A DNA stretch of 64,000 nucleotides from Thiomicrorhabdus sp. zzn3 (GTDB lineage Bacteria; Pseudomonadota; Gammaproteobacteria; Thiomicrospirales; Thiomicrospiraceae). Location: the NCBI RefSeq assembly GCF_029767755.1, contig NZ_JARUQS010000001.1:868001-932000 (forward strand). The letters are read 5' to 3'. The notes beneath the pieces were generated by a model. The model made no database searches, was not told where the DNA came from, and saw only the letters and a program-made list of their open reading frames with translations. How positions within the stretch are numbered: position 1 is the stretch's first letter; the number at the start of each line of letters is the position of its first letter. Positions 51,986-61,527 of this stretch are shown piece by piece. The position numbers and the translations under genes were made by a program.

Positions 51986-54559
51986 ATGTTAGAAGCCTAT
52001 CGTAGCCATGTCGCCGAACGTGAAGCGGAAGGAATTCCTCCGCTGCCACTGGATGCTGAACAGACTGCACAGCTGGTTGAGTTGATTAAGAATCCACCAG
52101 CCGGAGAAGAAGCGTTTGTTTTGGAGCTGTTAAGCAACCGCGTTCCGCCAGGCGTGGACGAAGCTTCTTACGTTAAGGCGAGTTTCTTGGCGGATGTCGC
52201 CAAGGGGAATGTCGCGGTGGATCTGATCTCTGCGGAAAAAGCGACCTTCCTTCTGGGAACCATGTTAGGCGGTTATAACGTTCAGCCGTTGATTGAGCTG
52301 TTGGACAGCGACAACGCGGCGGTGGCTGAAGAGGCGGTGAAAGCGCTTTCTAAAACGCTATTGGTTTACGATGCGTATCACGATGTGGCGGAAAAATCGA
52401 AAACCAATGATTATGCGATGCAGGTCATGAAGTCCTGGGCGGAAGGCGAGTGGTTTACCAATAAACCGAAGATGCCGGAAAGCATCACCGTGACCGTATT
52501 TAAAGTAGACGGTGAAACCAATACCGATGACTTGTCTCCGGCCACCGCGGCGTGGTCCCGTCCTGACATTCCATTGCATGCCAAGGAGATGCTGGCGGCA
52601 CGTATGGACGATGTTCAAGGAACGATTGAGTCTTTGAAAGCCAAAGGCCATCCTGTGGCTTATGTGGGTGACGTGGTCGGAACCGGTTCTTCACGTAAGT
52701 CAGCGATGAACTCGGTGATGTGGTATTTCGGTGACGATATTCCGTTTGTGCCTAACAAGCGCCAAGGCGGGGTGGTACTTGGCGGTAAGATTGCGCCGAT
52801 TTTCTTCAATACGGCCGAAGACTCCGGTTCTTTGCCGATTGAATGTGACGTCTCTGAAATGAATATGGGCGATGTGATTACGATCTACCCCTACGAAGGC
52901 AAGATTACCAATGAATCGGGTGACACGATTTCTACCTTTGAATTGGCCCCTGACACCATGCCGGATGAAGTCCGTGCTGGTGGGCGCGTGCCTTTGATTA
53001 TCGGTCGTGGTTTGACTGATAAAGCGCGCAAAGCATTGGGGATGGATCCTTCTGATCTGTTTATCCGTCCGCAGGACAAGTCTGAAGCGGATCACGGTTA
53101 TACCCTGGCGCAAAAAATGGTGGGTAAGGCGTGCGGTATTGAGGGTGTTCGACCAGGAATGTTTTGCGAACCGCATATGACCACCGTTGGTTCTCAAGAC
53201 ACCACTGGAGCGATGACGCGTGATGAGATGAAAGAGCTGGCCTGTTTGGGCTTCTCTGCCGATTTGGTGATGCAGTCGTTCTGTCACACCGCCGCTTATC
53301 CTAAGCCGGTGGATATCAAGCTGCAGCATACGCTGCCTGACTTTATGACCAGCCGTGGTGGGGTGGCATTGCGTCCGGGAGATGGGGTGATCCACTCGTG
53401 GTTAAACCGTCTGTTATTGCCGGATACCGTGGGTACCGGTGGGGACTCACACACGCGTTTCCCGATCGGGATCTCTTTCCCGGCCGGTTCCGGTTTAGTC
53501 GCTTTTGCGGCGGCACTAGGGGTCATGCCGTTGAATATGCCGGAATCGGTATTGGTGCGTTTCAAAGGTAAAATGCAGCCGGGCATCACCTTGCGCGATC
53601 TGGTCAATGCCATTCCGTATGCCGCGATTCAGCAAGGCCTGTTGACGGTTGAGAAGAAAGGTAAGATCAACTGCTTCAACGGCCGCGTGCTGGAAATTGA
53701 AGGTCTTGAGCACTTGAAAGTGGAGCAGGCGTTTGAGCTGTCTGACGCGTCTGCCGAGCGTTCTGCCAACGGCTGTGTGGTCAAGCTTGGCAAAGAACCG
53801 ATCATCGAGTATTTGAAGTCGAACATGGCGTTGATCGACTGGATGGTCGAGAACGGTTACCAGGATGCGCGTACCTTGTTGCGCCGTCGTGACGAAATGC
53901 AGAAGTGGATCGACCATCCAGAGTTGTTGGAAGCGGACGCCGACGCACAATATGCGGAAGTGATTGAAATCGACCTGAACGAAATTAAGGAACCCATTGT
54001 AGCCTGCCCGAACGATCCAGACGACGTGAAACTGCTGTCTGAAGTGGCGGGGGAGAAGATCGACGAAGTCTTCATCGGTTCTTGTATGACCAATATCGGT
54101 CACTACCGTGCCGCCGGTAAAGTACTGGATGGCATGAGCAATGTGCCGACCCGTCTGTGGATTGCGCCGCCGACCAAAATGGATGAGCGTCAATTGATCG
54201 AAGAGGGCTACTACAGCACGTTCGGTAAAGTGGGGGCACGTACCGAAATGCCTGGCTGTTCATTGTGTATGGGGAACCAGGCACGTGTAGCGGATGGCGC
54301 AACGGTGTTCTCGACATCAACACGTAACTTCCCGAACCGCTTAGGTAACGGCGCTAACGTTTATCTGGGGTCTGCCGAGCTGGCGGCTGTTTGTGCGGCA
54401 AAAGGTAAGCTACCAAATGTTTCAGAGTATATGGAAGCGGTGGCGATGCTGGATACTATGGCAGATGACATTTACCGTTACCTGCAGTTCGATGAGATGG
54501 CGGATTATGAAGTCGAATCCCCTAAATCCTTGGCGGATATTGGGGTGGCGGTAGCCTAA
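51986..54559 (+). CDS. acnB: Bifunctional aconitate hydratase B
   Basis: Interconverts citrate and isocitrate in the TCA cycle with a [4Fe-4S] cluster. The 857-residue protein shows the AcnB-specific order: N-terminal HEAT-like domain (1-160), swivel domain, then the three cluster-bearing domains with [15 protein letters not shown] and [13 protein letters not shown], which supply the cysteines. [11 protein letters not shown]-type and [11 protein letters not shown] motifs also occur. The start is preceded by AGGAGAG. It ends in a strong terminator. Apo-AcnB of some bacteria binds mRNA when iron is low; nothing here tests that. Confidence 0.97.
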   Translation: MLEAYRSHVAEREAEGIPPLPLDAEQTAQLVELIKNPPAGEEAFVLELLSNRVPPGVDEASYVKASFLADVAKGNVAVDLISAEKATFLLGTMLGGYNVQPLIELLDSDNAAVAEEAVKALSKTLLVYDAYHDVAEKSKTNDYAMQVMKSWAEGEWFTNKPKMPESITVTVFKVDGETNTDDLSPATAAWSRPDIPLHAKEMLAARMDDVQGTIESLKAKGHPVAYVGDVVGTGSSRKSAMNSVMWYFGDDIPFVPNKRQGGVVLGGKIAPIFFNTAEDSGSLPIECDVSEMNMGDVITIYPYEGKITNESGDTISTFELAPDTMPDEVRAGGRVPLIIGRGLTDKARKALGMDPSDLFIRPQDKSEADHGYTLAQKMVGKACGIEGVRPGMFCEPHMTTVGSQDTTGAMTRDEMKELACLGFSADLVMQSFCHTAAYPKPVDIKLQHTLPDFMTSRGGVALRPGDGVIHSWLNRLLLPDTVGTGGDSHTRFPIGISFPAGSGLVAFAAALGVMPLNMPESVLVRFKGKMQPGITLRDLVNAIPYAAIQQGLLTVEKKGKINCFNGRVLEIEGLEHLKVEQAFELSDASAERSANGCVVKLGKEPIIEYLKSNMALIDWMVENGYQDARTLLRRRDEMQKWIDHPELLEADADAQYAEVIEIDLNEIKEPIVACPNDPDDVKLLSEVAGEKIDEVFIGSCMTNIGHYRAAGKVLDGMSNVPTRLWIAPPTKMDERQLIEEGYYSTFGKVGARTEMPGCSLCMGNQARVADGATVFSTSTRNFPNRLGNGANVYLGSAELAAVCAAKGKLPNVSEYMEAVAMLDTMADDIYRYLQFDEMADYEVESPKSLADIGVAVA

Positions 54560-54590
54560 CGTTACGGTCTGTAATCTGCCACTTGGCAAT

Positions 54591-54628
54591 AAAAACCCGC
54601 TTGGAGATCATCTCCAAGCGGGTTTTTT
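54591..54628 (+). terminator. acnB terminator
   Basis: A perfect 17-bp stem (54591-54607 with 54611-54627) and a TCA loop, ending in T's. Confidence 0.93.
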
Positions 54629-54667
54629 TATGGGCTGAAATTCAGTCACAGGAAGAGGATTAATTTT

Positions 54668-54718
54668 GAACAGGCCTGGTTGAATGTTAAAACCTAAAAC
54701 GGATCAGGCCTGATTGTT
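54668..54718. repeat. Two CAGGCCTG elements between acnB and the S49 peptidase gene
   Basis: Exact copies at 54671-54678 and 54705-54712, 34 bases apart centre to centre. The second has imperfect arms AAAAC and GTTTT and may terminate the minus-strand peptidase gene. Confidence 0.8.
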
Positions 54719-54728
54719 TTCATCACGC

Positions 54729-55694
54729 TCAGTGAAGCGTAGTGAAGTAGAGCGCCAGCTTGCTTGAGGTTTCCGAGCTGATGTCGCCCATCAGCTCTTC
54801 AATAAAGGATTTTTCGGATTCATACACTCTGCGGTGTTTGACGCCTACGATTTCGCGCTGAACATAGCCGATGTCACCCAAACCATCGATCATGCCGTTT
54901 TCAACCGCTTCGTCACCCAACCAAACCAGGCCGGTATAGGTCAGCTCGTTCTCCTTGATGCGATCGCCGCGTCCGGCACGCACAGTTTCAATAAACTGCT
55001 GGTGAGTGCGCTCCAGAATACGCTCTTTGAAAAATTTGCGGCCTTCTTCGTCTTTGGGGGCAAACGGGTTGATGAAGGTTTTGTGCTCGCCAGCGTGCAT
55101 CGAGCGGTTTTCAATCCCCATTTTGTCCATCAATTCGGTGAACCCGAAGCTGTCCATGCGTACGCCGATGGAACCGACCATCGAACCGCGGTTGGCATAG
55201 ATTTTATCCGCAGCGACCGCGACGTAATAACAGCCTGATGCACACAGATCTTCAACGACAACATACACCGGTTTGTTGTACTGGTTTTTCAAACGGGTGA
55301 TTTCGTCGTTGATCATGGCGGATTGAACCGGGCTTCCGCCAGGCGAGTTCGCCTGAATAATCACCGCCTTGCTGGTTGGGTTGGCAAAGGCTTTCTGTAA
55401 AAGCGGGTTCAATGTCTCGGCACTCATTTTGGAGCCGGGCATGATCGGACCTTCCAACTTGATCACCGCGACGTGCTCTTTGCCGTTAGCCAGTTCTTCC
55501 AGCTCTTCAATATTGTTCATATTGTCAATGGCGATGAAAATGAAAAACACAATATAGGCCGCAACGGCAAGTTTGAGCAAGTTGGCAAAACGCCGCGACC
55601 ACCGTTCTTGCTTGACGAGAGATTCAACGGCTCCGGCGAGACGTTTAAAGCCTTGCGGGTCTTGGTCTGGGTTGTTTTGAGGACCGTATTCCAT
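54729..55694 (-). CDS. S49-family signal peptide peptidase (short SppA type)
   Basis: A membrane-bound serine-lysine peptidase that degrades cleaved signal peptides. The 321-residue protein has one N-terminal helix (about 38-56) and a periplasmic catalytic part. The predicted nucleophile is S153 in DLCASGCYYVAVAADKIYA and the general base K205 in AGEHKTFINPFAP. VIIQANSPGGSPVQSAM and GSIGVRMDSFGF are further S49 signatures. It is half the length of E. coli SppA, the common single-domain form. It is divergent from uvrC with 60 bases between them. Confidence 0.92.
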   Translation of the reverse strand: MEYGPQNNPDQDPQGFKRLAGAVESLVKQERWSRRFANLLKLAVAAYIVFFIFIAIDNMNNIEELEELANGKEHVAVIKLEGPIMPGSKMSAETLNPLLQKAFANPTSKAVIIQANSPGGSPVQSAMINDEITRLKNQYNKPVYVVVEDLCASGCYYVAVAADKIYANRGSMVGSIGVRMDSFGFTELMDKMGIENRSMHAGEHKTFINPFAPKDEEGRKFFKERILERTHQQFIETVRAGRGDRIKENELTYTGLVWLGDEAVENGMIDGLGDIGYVQREIVGVKHRRVYESEKSFIEELMGDISSETSSKLALYFTTLH

Positions 55695-55754
55695 TCTGTA
55701 TCCTTTATAATGTATTAATTATTCATTTTCAGGCATTTTAACTCGTTAAAACTC

Positions 55755-57698
55755 ATGACCCAAGTCAATCACAAAGAGAAACGCCTTAATTCCGATGTGC
55801 AGGAAACCGATCTGATCAGCGCAGAGAGTCAGCATACGCTGGATGACACTAAGCGTAAAGCGATTGAAGCGTTCGATATTAACGCTTATTTGAAGCAACT
55901 GACCGAGCGTCCCGGCGTTTATCGCATGTACAACGCCGAGGGTAAGATCATCTATGTAGGGAAGGCCAAAAACCTTAAGCGCCGGGTATCGAGTTATTTT
56001 AAAAAGTCGCATGATGAGATCAAGACGTCGCGTATGGTCACACAGATCGCCTATATCGAGGTAACCATCACCGATACTGAAAGCGAAGCACTGATTCTCG
56101 AAAACACCCTGATCAAGCGTTACAAGCCGAAATACAACATTCTTTTTAGGGATGATAAGTCCTATCCTTATATCTTTGTTTCTACAGCCAAAGCCTTTCC
56201 TTCATTAAGTTACCATCGCGGCGCCAAACGTCGGGTAGGCAAATATTATGGGCCGTTTCCCAATGCGGCGGCGGTCCATCAAACCTTGCAGGCCTTGCAG
56301 AAAATCTTTCCGGTGCGTCAGTGTGCGGAAAGTGTCTTTAACCATCGCTCGCGCCCCTGTTTGCAGTATCAAATCAAGCGTTGCTCCGGCCCTTGTGTTG
56401 ACGGACTGGTGACCAAACAGGAATACGACGAGGATGTACGTCATACTCTGATGTTTCTGGAAGGTAAGAGTTTTGATGTGATTGAAGAGTTGGGACATAA
56501 AATGGAACAGGCCTCGGAAGCGCTGGAATTTGAACTGGCTGCTGCTTATCGAGACAAGATTTCTGCATTGCGCGCGATTCAGAGCCAGCACCTTATTAAT
56601 CAGCCCGGCTCCAAAGACATGGATGTGCTGGCGATTTCTGAGCAGGCCTCCCAGGTTTGTGTCTGCTTGATGATGTATCGCGGCGGCAATTTATGGGGAA
56701 GTGAGCATTTCTTTCCCAAACAGGTTGAACGTTTGGGCGAGTCGGCGGATGCTGATGCCGTGTTGAGCGCGTTTATTGCTCAGCATTATGAAGCGCATCC
56801 GGTACCCGCGATTCTTCTGCTGCCCATGAAATTATCCGAGCACTCGTTGCTACAGAAATGGCTTACCGATAAACGCGGCAGCCAAGTTAAGCTGCAACAT
56901 CCGGTACAGCAGACCGCCAAAGGTCTGGTTCAGCTGGCCGAAACCAATGCGATTACATCGTTGAAGCAGCATTTAGGGCAAAAAGCGACGCAACAAGAAC
57001 GTCTTGTCGCATTGCAGGAGGCACTTGCCTTGTCCAGGATGCCGGAACATATGGAGTGTTTCGACATCAGCCATACTCAAGGGGCCCATACGGTTGCCAG
57101 CTGCGTGGTGTTTACTGACGGAGTGCCGAATACCCAGCTCTATCGTAAATTCAATATCGAAGGCATTCAGCCGGGGGACGATTACGCTGCAATGCACCAG
57201 GCGTTAAGCCGCCGCTATAGTCGAATCAAAAAAGAGGGTGGGGCTTTGCCCGATTTGATTGTGGTGGACGGCGGAAAAGGGCAGCTGAATCAAGCGATTG
57301 AGGTATTGAAAACCCTGGAGCTGGAATCGGTACCGTTGGTGTCGGTCGCCAAGGGAGAGGGACGTAAGGCAGGTCTGGAAATTCTCTATACTCCCTACAA
57401 TGAGGAGGGTATTGACCTTGAAGCGGACGATATCGCGTTGCATTTGATTAACCATATTCGCGATGAAGCACACCGTTTCGCGATCACCTCTCACAGAACG
57501 CGTCGCGGCAAGGCACAAACCAAATCAGCCTTGGAGGAGATTGAGGGGATCGGTCCTAAAACGCGTAAAAGTTTACTGCTGCATTTTGGTGGATTGAACG
57601 AAGTCAAAGATGCATCGGTGAATGAACTATCAAAGGTTAAGGGGGTCAGCCTGGACAAGGCACAAAAGATCTATGATTTCTTTCACGGCAGTGCGTAA
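55755..57698 (+). CDS. uvrC: Excinuclease ABC subunit C
   Basis: Makes both incisions in UvrABC nucleotide excision repair. The 647-residue protein has a GIY-YIG nuclease (about 53-140: RPGVYRMYNAEGKIIYVGKAKNLKRRV), a UVR motif near 245, a cysteine-containing segment before it (CLQYQIKRCSGPC), the RNase H-like domain (FDISHTQGAHTVASCVVF, then DLIVVDGGKGQLNQA), and C-terminal helix-hairpin-helix (EIEGIGPKTRKSLLLHFGG). An N-terminal extension of about 45 residues before FDINAYL is longer than usual. The start is not certain. Confidence 0.96.
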   Translation: MTQVNHKEKRLNSDVQETDLISAESQHTLDDTKRKAIEAFDINAYLKQLTERPGVYRMYNAEGKIIYVGKAKNLKRRVSSYFKKSHDEIKTSRMVTQIAYIEVTITDTESEALILENTLIKRYKPKYNILFRDDKSYPYIFVSTAKAFPSLSYHRGAKRRVGKYYGPFPNAAAVHQTLQALQKIFPVRQCAESVFNHRSRPCLQYQIKRCSGPCVDGLVTKQEYDEDVRHTLMFLEGKSFDVIEELGHKMEQASEALEFELAAAYRDKISALRAIQSQHLINQPGSKDMDVLAISEQASQVCVCLMMYRGGNLWGSEHFFPKQVERLGESADADAVLSAFIAQHYEAHPVPAILLLPMKLSEHSLLQKWLTDKRGSQVKLQHPVQQTAKGLVQLAETNAITSLKQHLGQKATQQERLVALQEALALSRMPEHMECFDISHTQGAHTVASCVVFTDGVPNTQLYRKFNIEGIQPGDDYAAMHQALSRRYSRIKKEGGALPDLIVVDGGKGQLNQAIEVLKTLELESVPLVSVAKGEGRKAGLEILYTPYNEEGIDLEADDIALHLINHIRDEAHRFAITSHRTRRGKAQTKSALEEIEGIGPKTRKSLLLHFGGLNEVKDASVNELSKVKGVSLDKAQKIYDFFHGSA

Positions 57699-57797
57699 GC
57701 CTTTAGGCGTAATCTTTCCTTTAACCGAAATAAACATGGTAGTATTAACGCGCAATTTTACAATTGTTAAAAATGAATATTAATGTCAGTAGGCCTC

Positions 57798-57805
57798 CAG
57801 GCCTG
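57798..57805. repeat. CAGGCCTG element upstream of pgsA
   Basis: An exact copy 31 bases before the pgsA start, preceded by a related AGGCCTC. A second copy lies inside pgsA at 57953-57960. Confidence 0.7.
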
Positions 57806-57836
57806 AGAAATCCTATAAATAGAGTAATTCAGTTCG

Positions 57837-58415
57837 ATGAATCTTAAATCCATTCCCATGATCATGACGTGGAGCCGCGTGGTTCTGATTCCGGTTTTTC
57901 TAATCTGTTATTATGCCCCGATTGAAGATGCGCGTTTTTGGGCAGGCCTGGCTTTTATGATTGCCGCAATTACCGACTGGCTGGATGGTTATTTGGCGCG
58001 CAAGCTAGGATCGGACAGCAAACTCGGAGCCTTTTTGGATCCCGTAGCGGACAAGTTGATTGTCGCGGCAGCATTGATTGTCGTGGCCGCCGAATACCAT
58101 GATAACTTGTGGGTAGTGCTCTCGGCGATCGTAATCATGATGCGTGAAGTCGGGATTTCCGCACTGCGTGAATGGATGGCTGAGAATAATGCCCGTGAAG
58201 TGGTGGCGGTGTCTAAATTGGGTAAAGTGAAGACGGCTTCACAATTAGCGGCGTTAACCTGGCTGCTTTATGGAGGGGAGCTTTGGGGGGTAAATTGGGG
58301 CGAACTCGGTTTTCCAATGCTTTATTTTGCGGCGCTATTGACTGTGATTACCTGGGTGCAATACACCAAAGCGGCATTACCCGAGATTGTGCGCTCAACC
58401 CAATCCGGTTCGTGA
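57837..58415 (+). CDS. pgsA: CDP-diacylglycerol-glycerol-3-phosphate 3-phosphatidyltransferase
   Basis: Makes phosphatidylglycerol phosphate, the committed step to phosphatidylglycerol. The 192-residue membrane protein has the CDP-alcohol phosphotransferase motif DxxDGxxAR-x8-G-x3-D-x3-D at residues 47-72 (DWLDGYLARKLGSDSKLG...DPVAD) and about five membrane helices. The position after uvrC and before tRNA-Gly, tRNA-Cys and tRNA-Leu is conserved in gammaproteobacteria. Confidence 0.96.
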   Translation: MNLKSIPMIMTWSRVVLIPVFLICYYAPIEDARFWAGLAFMIAAITDWLDGYLARKLGSDSKLGAFLDPVADKLIVAAALIVVAAEYHDNLWVVLSAIVIMMREVGISALREWMAENNAREVVAVSKLGKVKTASQLAALTWLLYGGELWGVNWGELGFPMLYFAALLTVITWVQYTKAALPEIVRSTQSGS

Positions 58416-58548
58416 TGGAGCCGTTTTTTTTAAGCGTAAAATGACGAAAAAGCAGGGGCTTAGCCATCCTCTAAGCCATCCAATAAATACTTGGGAATTG
58501 CGTATTTGTCACAATAAAGCCAATTTTGTAAAATTACTGCAAAATTGC

Positions 58549-58576
58549 TTGACCTTCAGCGTCAAAGCCCTATAAT
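58549..58576 (+). promoter_or_regulatory. Promoter of the tRNA cluster
   Basis: TTGACC at 58549-58554, a 16-base spacer, then a perfect TATAAT at 58571-58576, followed by the GC-rich ACGCCC typical of stable-RNA discriminators. The first tRNA starts 14 bases after the -10. Confidence 0.85.
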
Positions 58577-58589
58577 ACGCCCTCATCAA

Positions 58590-58665
58590 GCGGGAATAGC
58601 TCAGTTGGTAGAGCGCAACCTTGCCAAGGTTGAGGTCGCGAGTTCGAGCCTCGTTTCCCGCTCCA
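58590..58665 (+). tRNA. tRNA-Gly (GCC)
   Basis: 76 nt with acceptor GCGGGAA/TTCCCGC, encoded CCA, the D-loop AGCTCAGTTGGTAGAGC, anticodon GCC in CTTGCCAAG, and T-arm GAGTTCGAGCCTC. The equivalent of E. coli glyW. Confidence 0.97.
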
Positions 58666-58670
58666 AATAT

Positions 58671-58744
58671 GGCGGAATGGCAGAGTGGCTATGCAGCGGA
58701 TTGCAAATCCGTGGACCTCGGTTCGACTCCGGGTTCCGCCTCCA
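58671..58744 (+). tRNA. tRNA-Cys (GCA)
   Basis: 74 nt with acceptor GGCGGAA/TTCCGCC, encoded TCCA end, anticodon GCA at 58703-58705 in GGATTGCAAATCC, and T-loop GGTTCGACTCC. Five bases follow tRNA-Gly, so both come from one transcript. The equivalent of E. coli cysT. Confidence 0.97.
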
Positions 58745-58800
58745 TTTTTATCACCCTTTATAATCCTGTTTGGATAATCCTATTTGGTGATTCGATTTTT

Positions 58801-58821
58801 TATAAGTGTTTTGCACTTATA
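58801..58821 (+). other. Small hairpin between tRNA-Cys and tRNA-Leu
   Basis: TATAAGTG and CACTTATA flank a 5-nt loop, eight bases before tRNA-Leu. No T-run follows, so it is not a terminator; it may mark a processing site in the tRNA precursor. Confidence 0.5.
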
Positions 58822-58828
58822 TCTGTAT

Positions 58829-58915
58829 GCCCAGGTGGCGAAATTGGTAGACGCAGGGGACTTAAAATCCCCCGGTGGAAACACTGTGCCGGTTCGACTC
58901 CGGCCCTGGGCACCA
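58829..58915 (+). tRNA. tRNA-Leu (TAA)
   Basis: 87 nt class II tRNA with acceptor GCCCAGG/CCTGGGC, encoded CCA, anticodon TAA at 58863-58865 in loop CTTAAAA, a long variable arm (CGGTGGAAACACTGTG) and T-loop GGTTCGACTCC. The equivalent of E. coli leuZ. Confidence 0.97.
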
Positions 58916-59014
58916 TTCTTTTTTTACATCATTTATTCTGGTTTGCTGTTTTGATTGGCTCAAAATGAGCTGAGTGCTATTTCATTCTCTAAACTGGAGA
59001 AAGTAAGCGTTAAG

Positions 59015-60037
59015 TTAGGCTATTTGCACGTTATTCCGGTTAAGGTGCTTGGCTTGATAGAGGGCTTTATCGGTTCTTTGAAAAATCTGGTCGTAAGTAT
59101 CGGTACTTTTATATTCCGTTACCCCAAAACTGCAAGTGATCTTGGCCTGATCCATCAGCGTTTGGTTTTCAATGCCCAGCCTAAGCCGTTCCGCTTTATC
59201 GAAAGCCTGCTGCAAGTTAGTATTCGGCATAATGATAATGAATTCTTCACCTCCCCAGCGCGCGATGAGGTCATATTCACGAGTATGCTCATTGAGAAAG
59301 AGGGCGAGTGCTTTTAGGATTTGATCTCCGGCACTGTGTCCAAAATCATCGTTAATTAGCTTAAAGTCATCAATATCCAATAACACCACACTCATCGGTT
59401 GGGAATAACGTTTAGCTCGGTTGATTTCGGCCTCGAGTTTTTCTTCAAAGCAGCGGCGGTTATAAAGTCCAGTTAAGGGGTCATGTCGCGCACCGTATTC
59501 CGCCAGTTTAATTTTTTCTTCAAGCTCATGATTGAGGTGCTCGAGCTCGAGAGTACGTTTTTGAATTACTTTTTCTAAATTGGCATTATCCGAGGCTAAA
59601 ATCAGGTTTTTTTGCTCGAGTTCTTGTTGCGCAGTTTTGGCTTTATGGATATCGGTATGGGCTCCGATCATGCGCTTTACCTGGCCTGAATCATCGCGCT
59701 CGACAATTTTGCCGGAATCTTCAATCCAAAGATAGGAACCGTCTGCTTTTTTGCATCGGTATTGAATCTGATATTGATCCGTTTTGCCCTGGATGTAGTT
59801 TTCGAAATGGGCCATTACCGCAGGGTAATCCTCGGGATGGATAGCATCTTCCCAAGTCATCACGTTTTCTTCCAGGCTGTGGACGTCATACCCCAACATC
59901 CGATACCAGCCCGGACTCCGCTTTACTTCTCCGGTTTCCGCATTCCAATCCCAAATGCCTTCCGAAACAATATCCAAAATAAAGGAAAGGGTTTTTTCGG
60001 CTTCCGGGAGAGAAGGGTGTTTATATCGACTATCCAT
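59015..60037 (-). CDS. PAS-GGDEF diguanylate cyclase
   Basis: A 340-residue predicted c-di-GMP synthase. A PAS domain of PAS_3 type with PAC (about 15-135: GIWDWNAETGEVKRSPGWYRMLGY, then YRCKKADGSYLWIEDSG) is followed by a coiled coil (about 136-178) and a GGDEF domain. The active motif is GGEEF at 262-266, and the I-site RxxD is intact at 253-256 (REYD), so product inhibition is expected. No membrane helix is seen, so the sensor is cytosolic. It lies near the exosortase locus, which may suggest a surface-related role, but this is only positional. Confidence 0.92.
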   Translation of the reverse strand: MDSRYKHPSLPEAEKTLSFILDIVSEGIWDWNAETGEVKRSPGWYRMLGYDVHSLEENVMTWEDAIHPEDYPAVMAHFENYIQGKTDQYQIQYRCKKADGSYLWIEDSGKIVERDDSGQVKRMIGAHTDIHKAKTAQQELEQKNLILASDNANLEKVIQKRTLELEHLNHELEEKIKLAEYGARHDPLTGLYNRRCFEEKLEAEINRAKRYSQPMSVVLLDIDDFKLINDDFGHSAGDQILKALALFLNEHTREYDLIARWGGEEFIIIMPNTNLQQAFDKAERLRLGIENQTLMDQAKITCSFGVTEYKSTDTYDQIFQRTDKALYQAKHLNRNNVQIA

Positions 60038-60271
60038 GTCTCAGCCTTGTAGAGCTACAGGACGCTTGTTTGCACTCCTGTCAGAATTTAATTAAAAATC
60101 CACTTGATCGATAAATCAAGTATTTGTTCACAATGTCAATGCCCTGTCTTTATATTGCTAAGTATTTATTCTCATTTTTTAGAGACAGTGCTTGACATGG
60201 GAAAAAATACCATTTCTAATATGGTCTGAGTTCTGATAAAGCTTTACTGATTATTTTTAGGAGTAAATCAT

Positions 60272-60619
60272 ATGAAAATGATAAAACCATTGGCTGCGTT
60301 AATTTTAGGGGTGGCGGGTTATGCCACAGGCGTTCATGCAGCAGATGCCGTTCAAAATCAGACCCAAATTCAATCGCAACAGCGTATTCAGGAAACGATG
60401 GGGCCTGCTGTTCCAAAAACAACACAGGCGATACAAAACCAAAACCGTCATGAATATACCTATGAAAAGCGTTATCAAATTAAAGAAAACGCTGATGCAA
60501 ACGGGCGTTCTGCAATGCAGAACAATCGAACTGAACAGGGAGCTATGCACTCTCAGGGCTTTGGTTCTATGGGAGGGGGTAATAAAGGCGGTGGCAATAA
60601 AGGCGGTGGCAAACGTTAA
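60272..60619 (+). CDS. Small secreted glycine-rich protein, unknown
   Basis: A 115-residue protein with a clear Sec signal peptide (MKMIKPLAALILGVAGYATGVHA, predicted cleavage near residue 23). The mature part is Q/N-rich (QNQTQIQSQQRIQ), then charged, and ends in the repeat GGGNKGGGNKGGGKR. The repeat is a tandem direct repeat in DNA too. No family was recognised. AGGAG precedes the ATG by eight bases. It may be a matrix or surface protein; there is no evidence for a specific function. Confidence 0.75.
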   Translation: MKMIKPLAALILGVAGYATGVHAADAVQNQTQIQSQQRIQETMGPAVPKTTQAIQNQNRHEYTYEKRYQIKENADANGRSAMQNNRTEQGAMHSQGFGSMGGGNKGGGNKGGGKR

Positions 60620-60647
60620 TCGCACTGCCTAGAACTTTTTGTCACTA

Positions 60648-60674
60648 AACAGGCCTGGTTTGACCAGGCCTGTT
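60648..60674. terminator. Bidirectional hairpin from an inverted pair of CAGGCCTG elements
   Basis: AACAGGCCTGGT (60648-60659) and its exact reverse complement ACCAGGCCTGTT (60663-60674) flank a 3-base TTG loop, giving a perfect 12-bp stem. It lies between convergent genes and probably ends both, although T-runs are short. Confidence 0.85.
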
Positions 60675-60687
60675 ACTTTATAAGTCT

Positions 60688-61527
60688 TTAAACGTTGTTA
60701 TTGATTTTATTGAATAAAGCCAGTTTCGAATTGACATGATATTTGGCAAAAATGTTTTTCATGTGTGTTTTTACCGTATTCAGACTGATATTAAGTTCGT
60801 CTGCCGTTGCCTGATAGGTTTTTGCGTGGCTAAGCAGTTTGATAATCCGTTTTTCTGTCTCTGTCAGGAGTGGCATATCGGTACAGACACGGGTGCATTT
60901 TGAATAAAAGGTTTTACTATCAATATCATACAGAGGCTGAATTAGGCTCTGAAACAAGGTGTGAATTTGATTTAACTGATCCAGTTTGGGCTGTTGGCCT
61001 TTTTGAAAGACAAACATGCTATAACCGATCTTATTTCCTTCATAGCAGAAAATAGGCAAGATATAGGCGGACTCAAATTTAATCTGCTTTTCCAGTGCCT
61101 GGCATTGTATGGAGTTAAGTTGACCTTCAAAAAAACCTTGTAAGCTCTCCAGCTTTTTATAGCTTCCCGGTTTTGTCAGAGAATCTTGAAAGCTGGCAGA
61201 AAAGTTTTTTAAATCAATGTGGTAGGGTTTTGATTTAAAACGCTTTAACCCTTTTAAAAACGTTTTATTGCTATCGAGGACAAATTCGAAATTGAGATGA
61301 TTCTGTTGGGTGAGTGCAATCGCCATAATATTGCAATTTGTCACTGCTTTAATGAAAGGCACTTCTGTTTGCAATATTGCCTGCAAACTGTGTCCGTAGA
61401 TCAAACATGACTGAATATGGGCAAGCTTTTTTAGAATTTCGACTTCATTCAAACTGTCAGAAAAGTCGACAGATTTCGAACAAGGCGAGTTGTGTAATTG
61501 CGTTAAGTGCGACGGCATAAAAGTCAT
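60688..61527 (-). CDS. LuxR-family transcriptional regulator
   Basis: A 279-residue regulator. The C-terminal LuxR/GerE helix-turn-helix spans about residues 217-275 (LTETEKRIIKLLSHAKTYQATADELNISLNTVKTHMKNIFAKYHV). The N-terminal 200 residues have no receiver aspartate pattern and no clear autoinducer-binding motif, so the input is unknown; they may form a GAF-like fold. GGA lies just before the start. It is divergent from the putative exosortase substrate gene, with an inverted repeat between them, so it is a candidate local regulator. Confidence 0.85.
   Translation of the reverse strand: MTFMPSHLTQLHNSPCSKSVDFSDSLNEVEILKKLAHIQSCLIYGHSLQAILQTEVPFIKAVTNCNIMAIALTQQNHLNFEFVLDSNKTFLKGLKRFKSKPYHIDLKNFSASFQDSLTKPGSYKKLESLQGFFEGQLNSIQCQALEKQIKFESAYILPIFCYEGNKIGYSMFVFQKGQQPKLDQLNQIHTLFQSLIQPLYDIDSKTFYSKCTRVCTDMPLLTETEKRIIKLLSHAKTYQATADELNISLNTVKTHMKNIFAKYHVNSKLALFNKINNNV

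Noticed and set aside
58545-58968. Open frames across the tRNA cluster
   Set aside because: They overlap three clear tRNA genes and have no initiation signal or family match.
60102-60121. ACTTGA / TCAAGT inverted repeat upstream of the small secreted protein
   Set aside because: A 6-bp arm with an 8-bp gap in AT-rich DNA is expected by chance.
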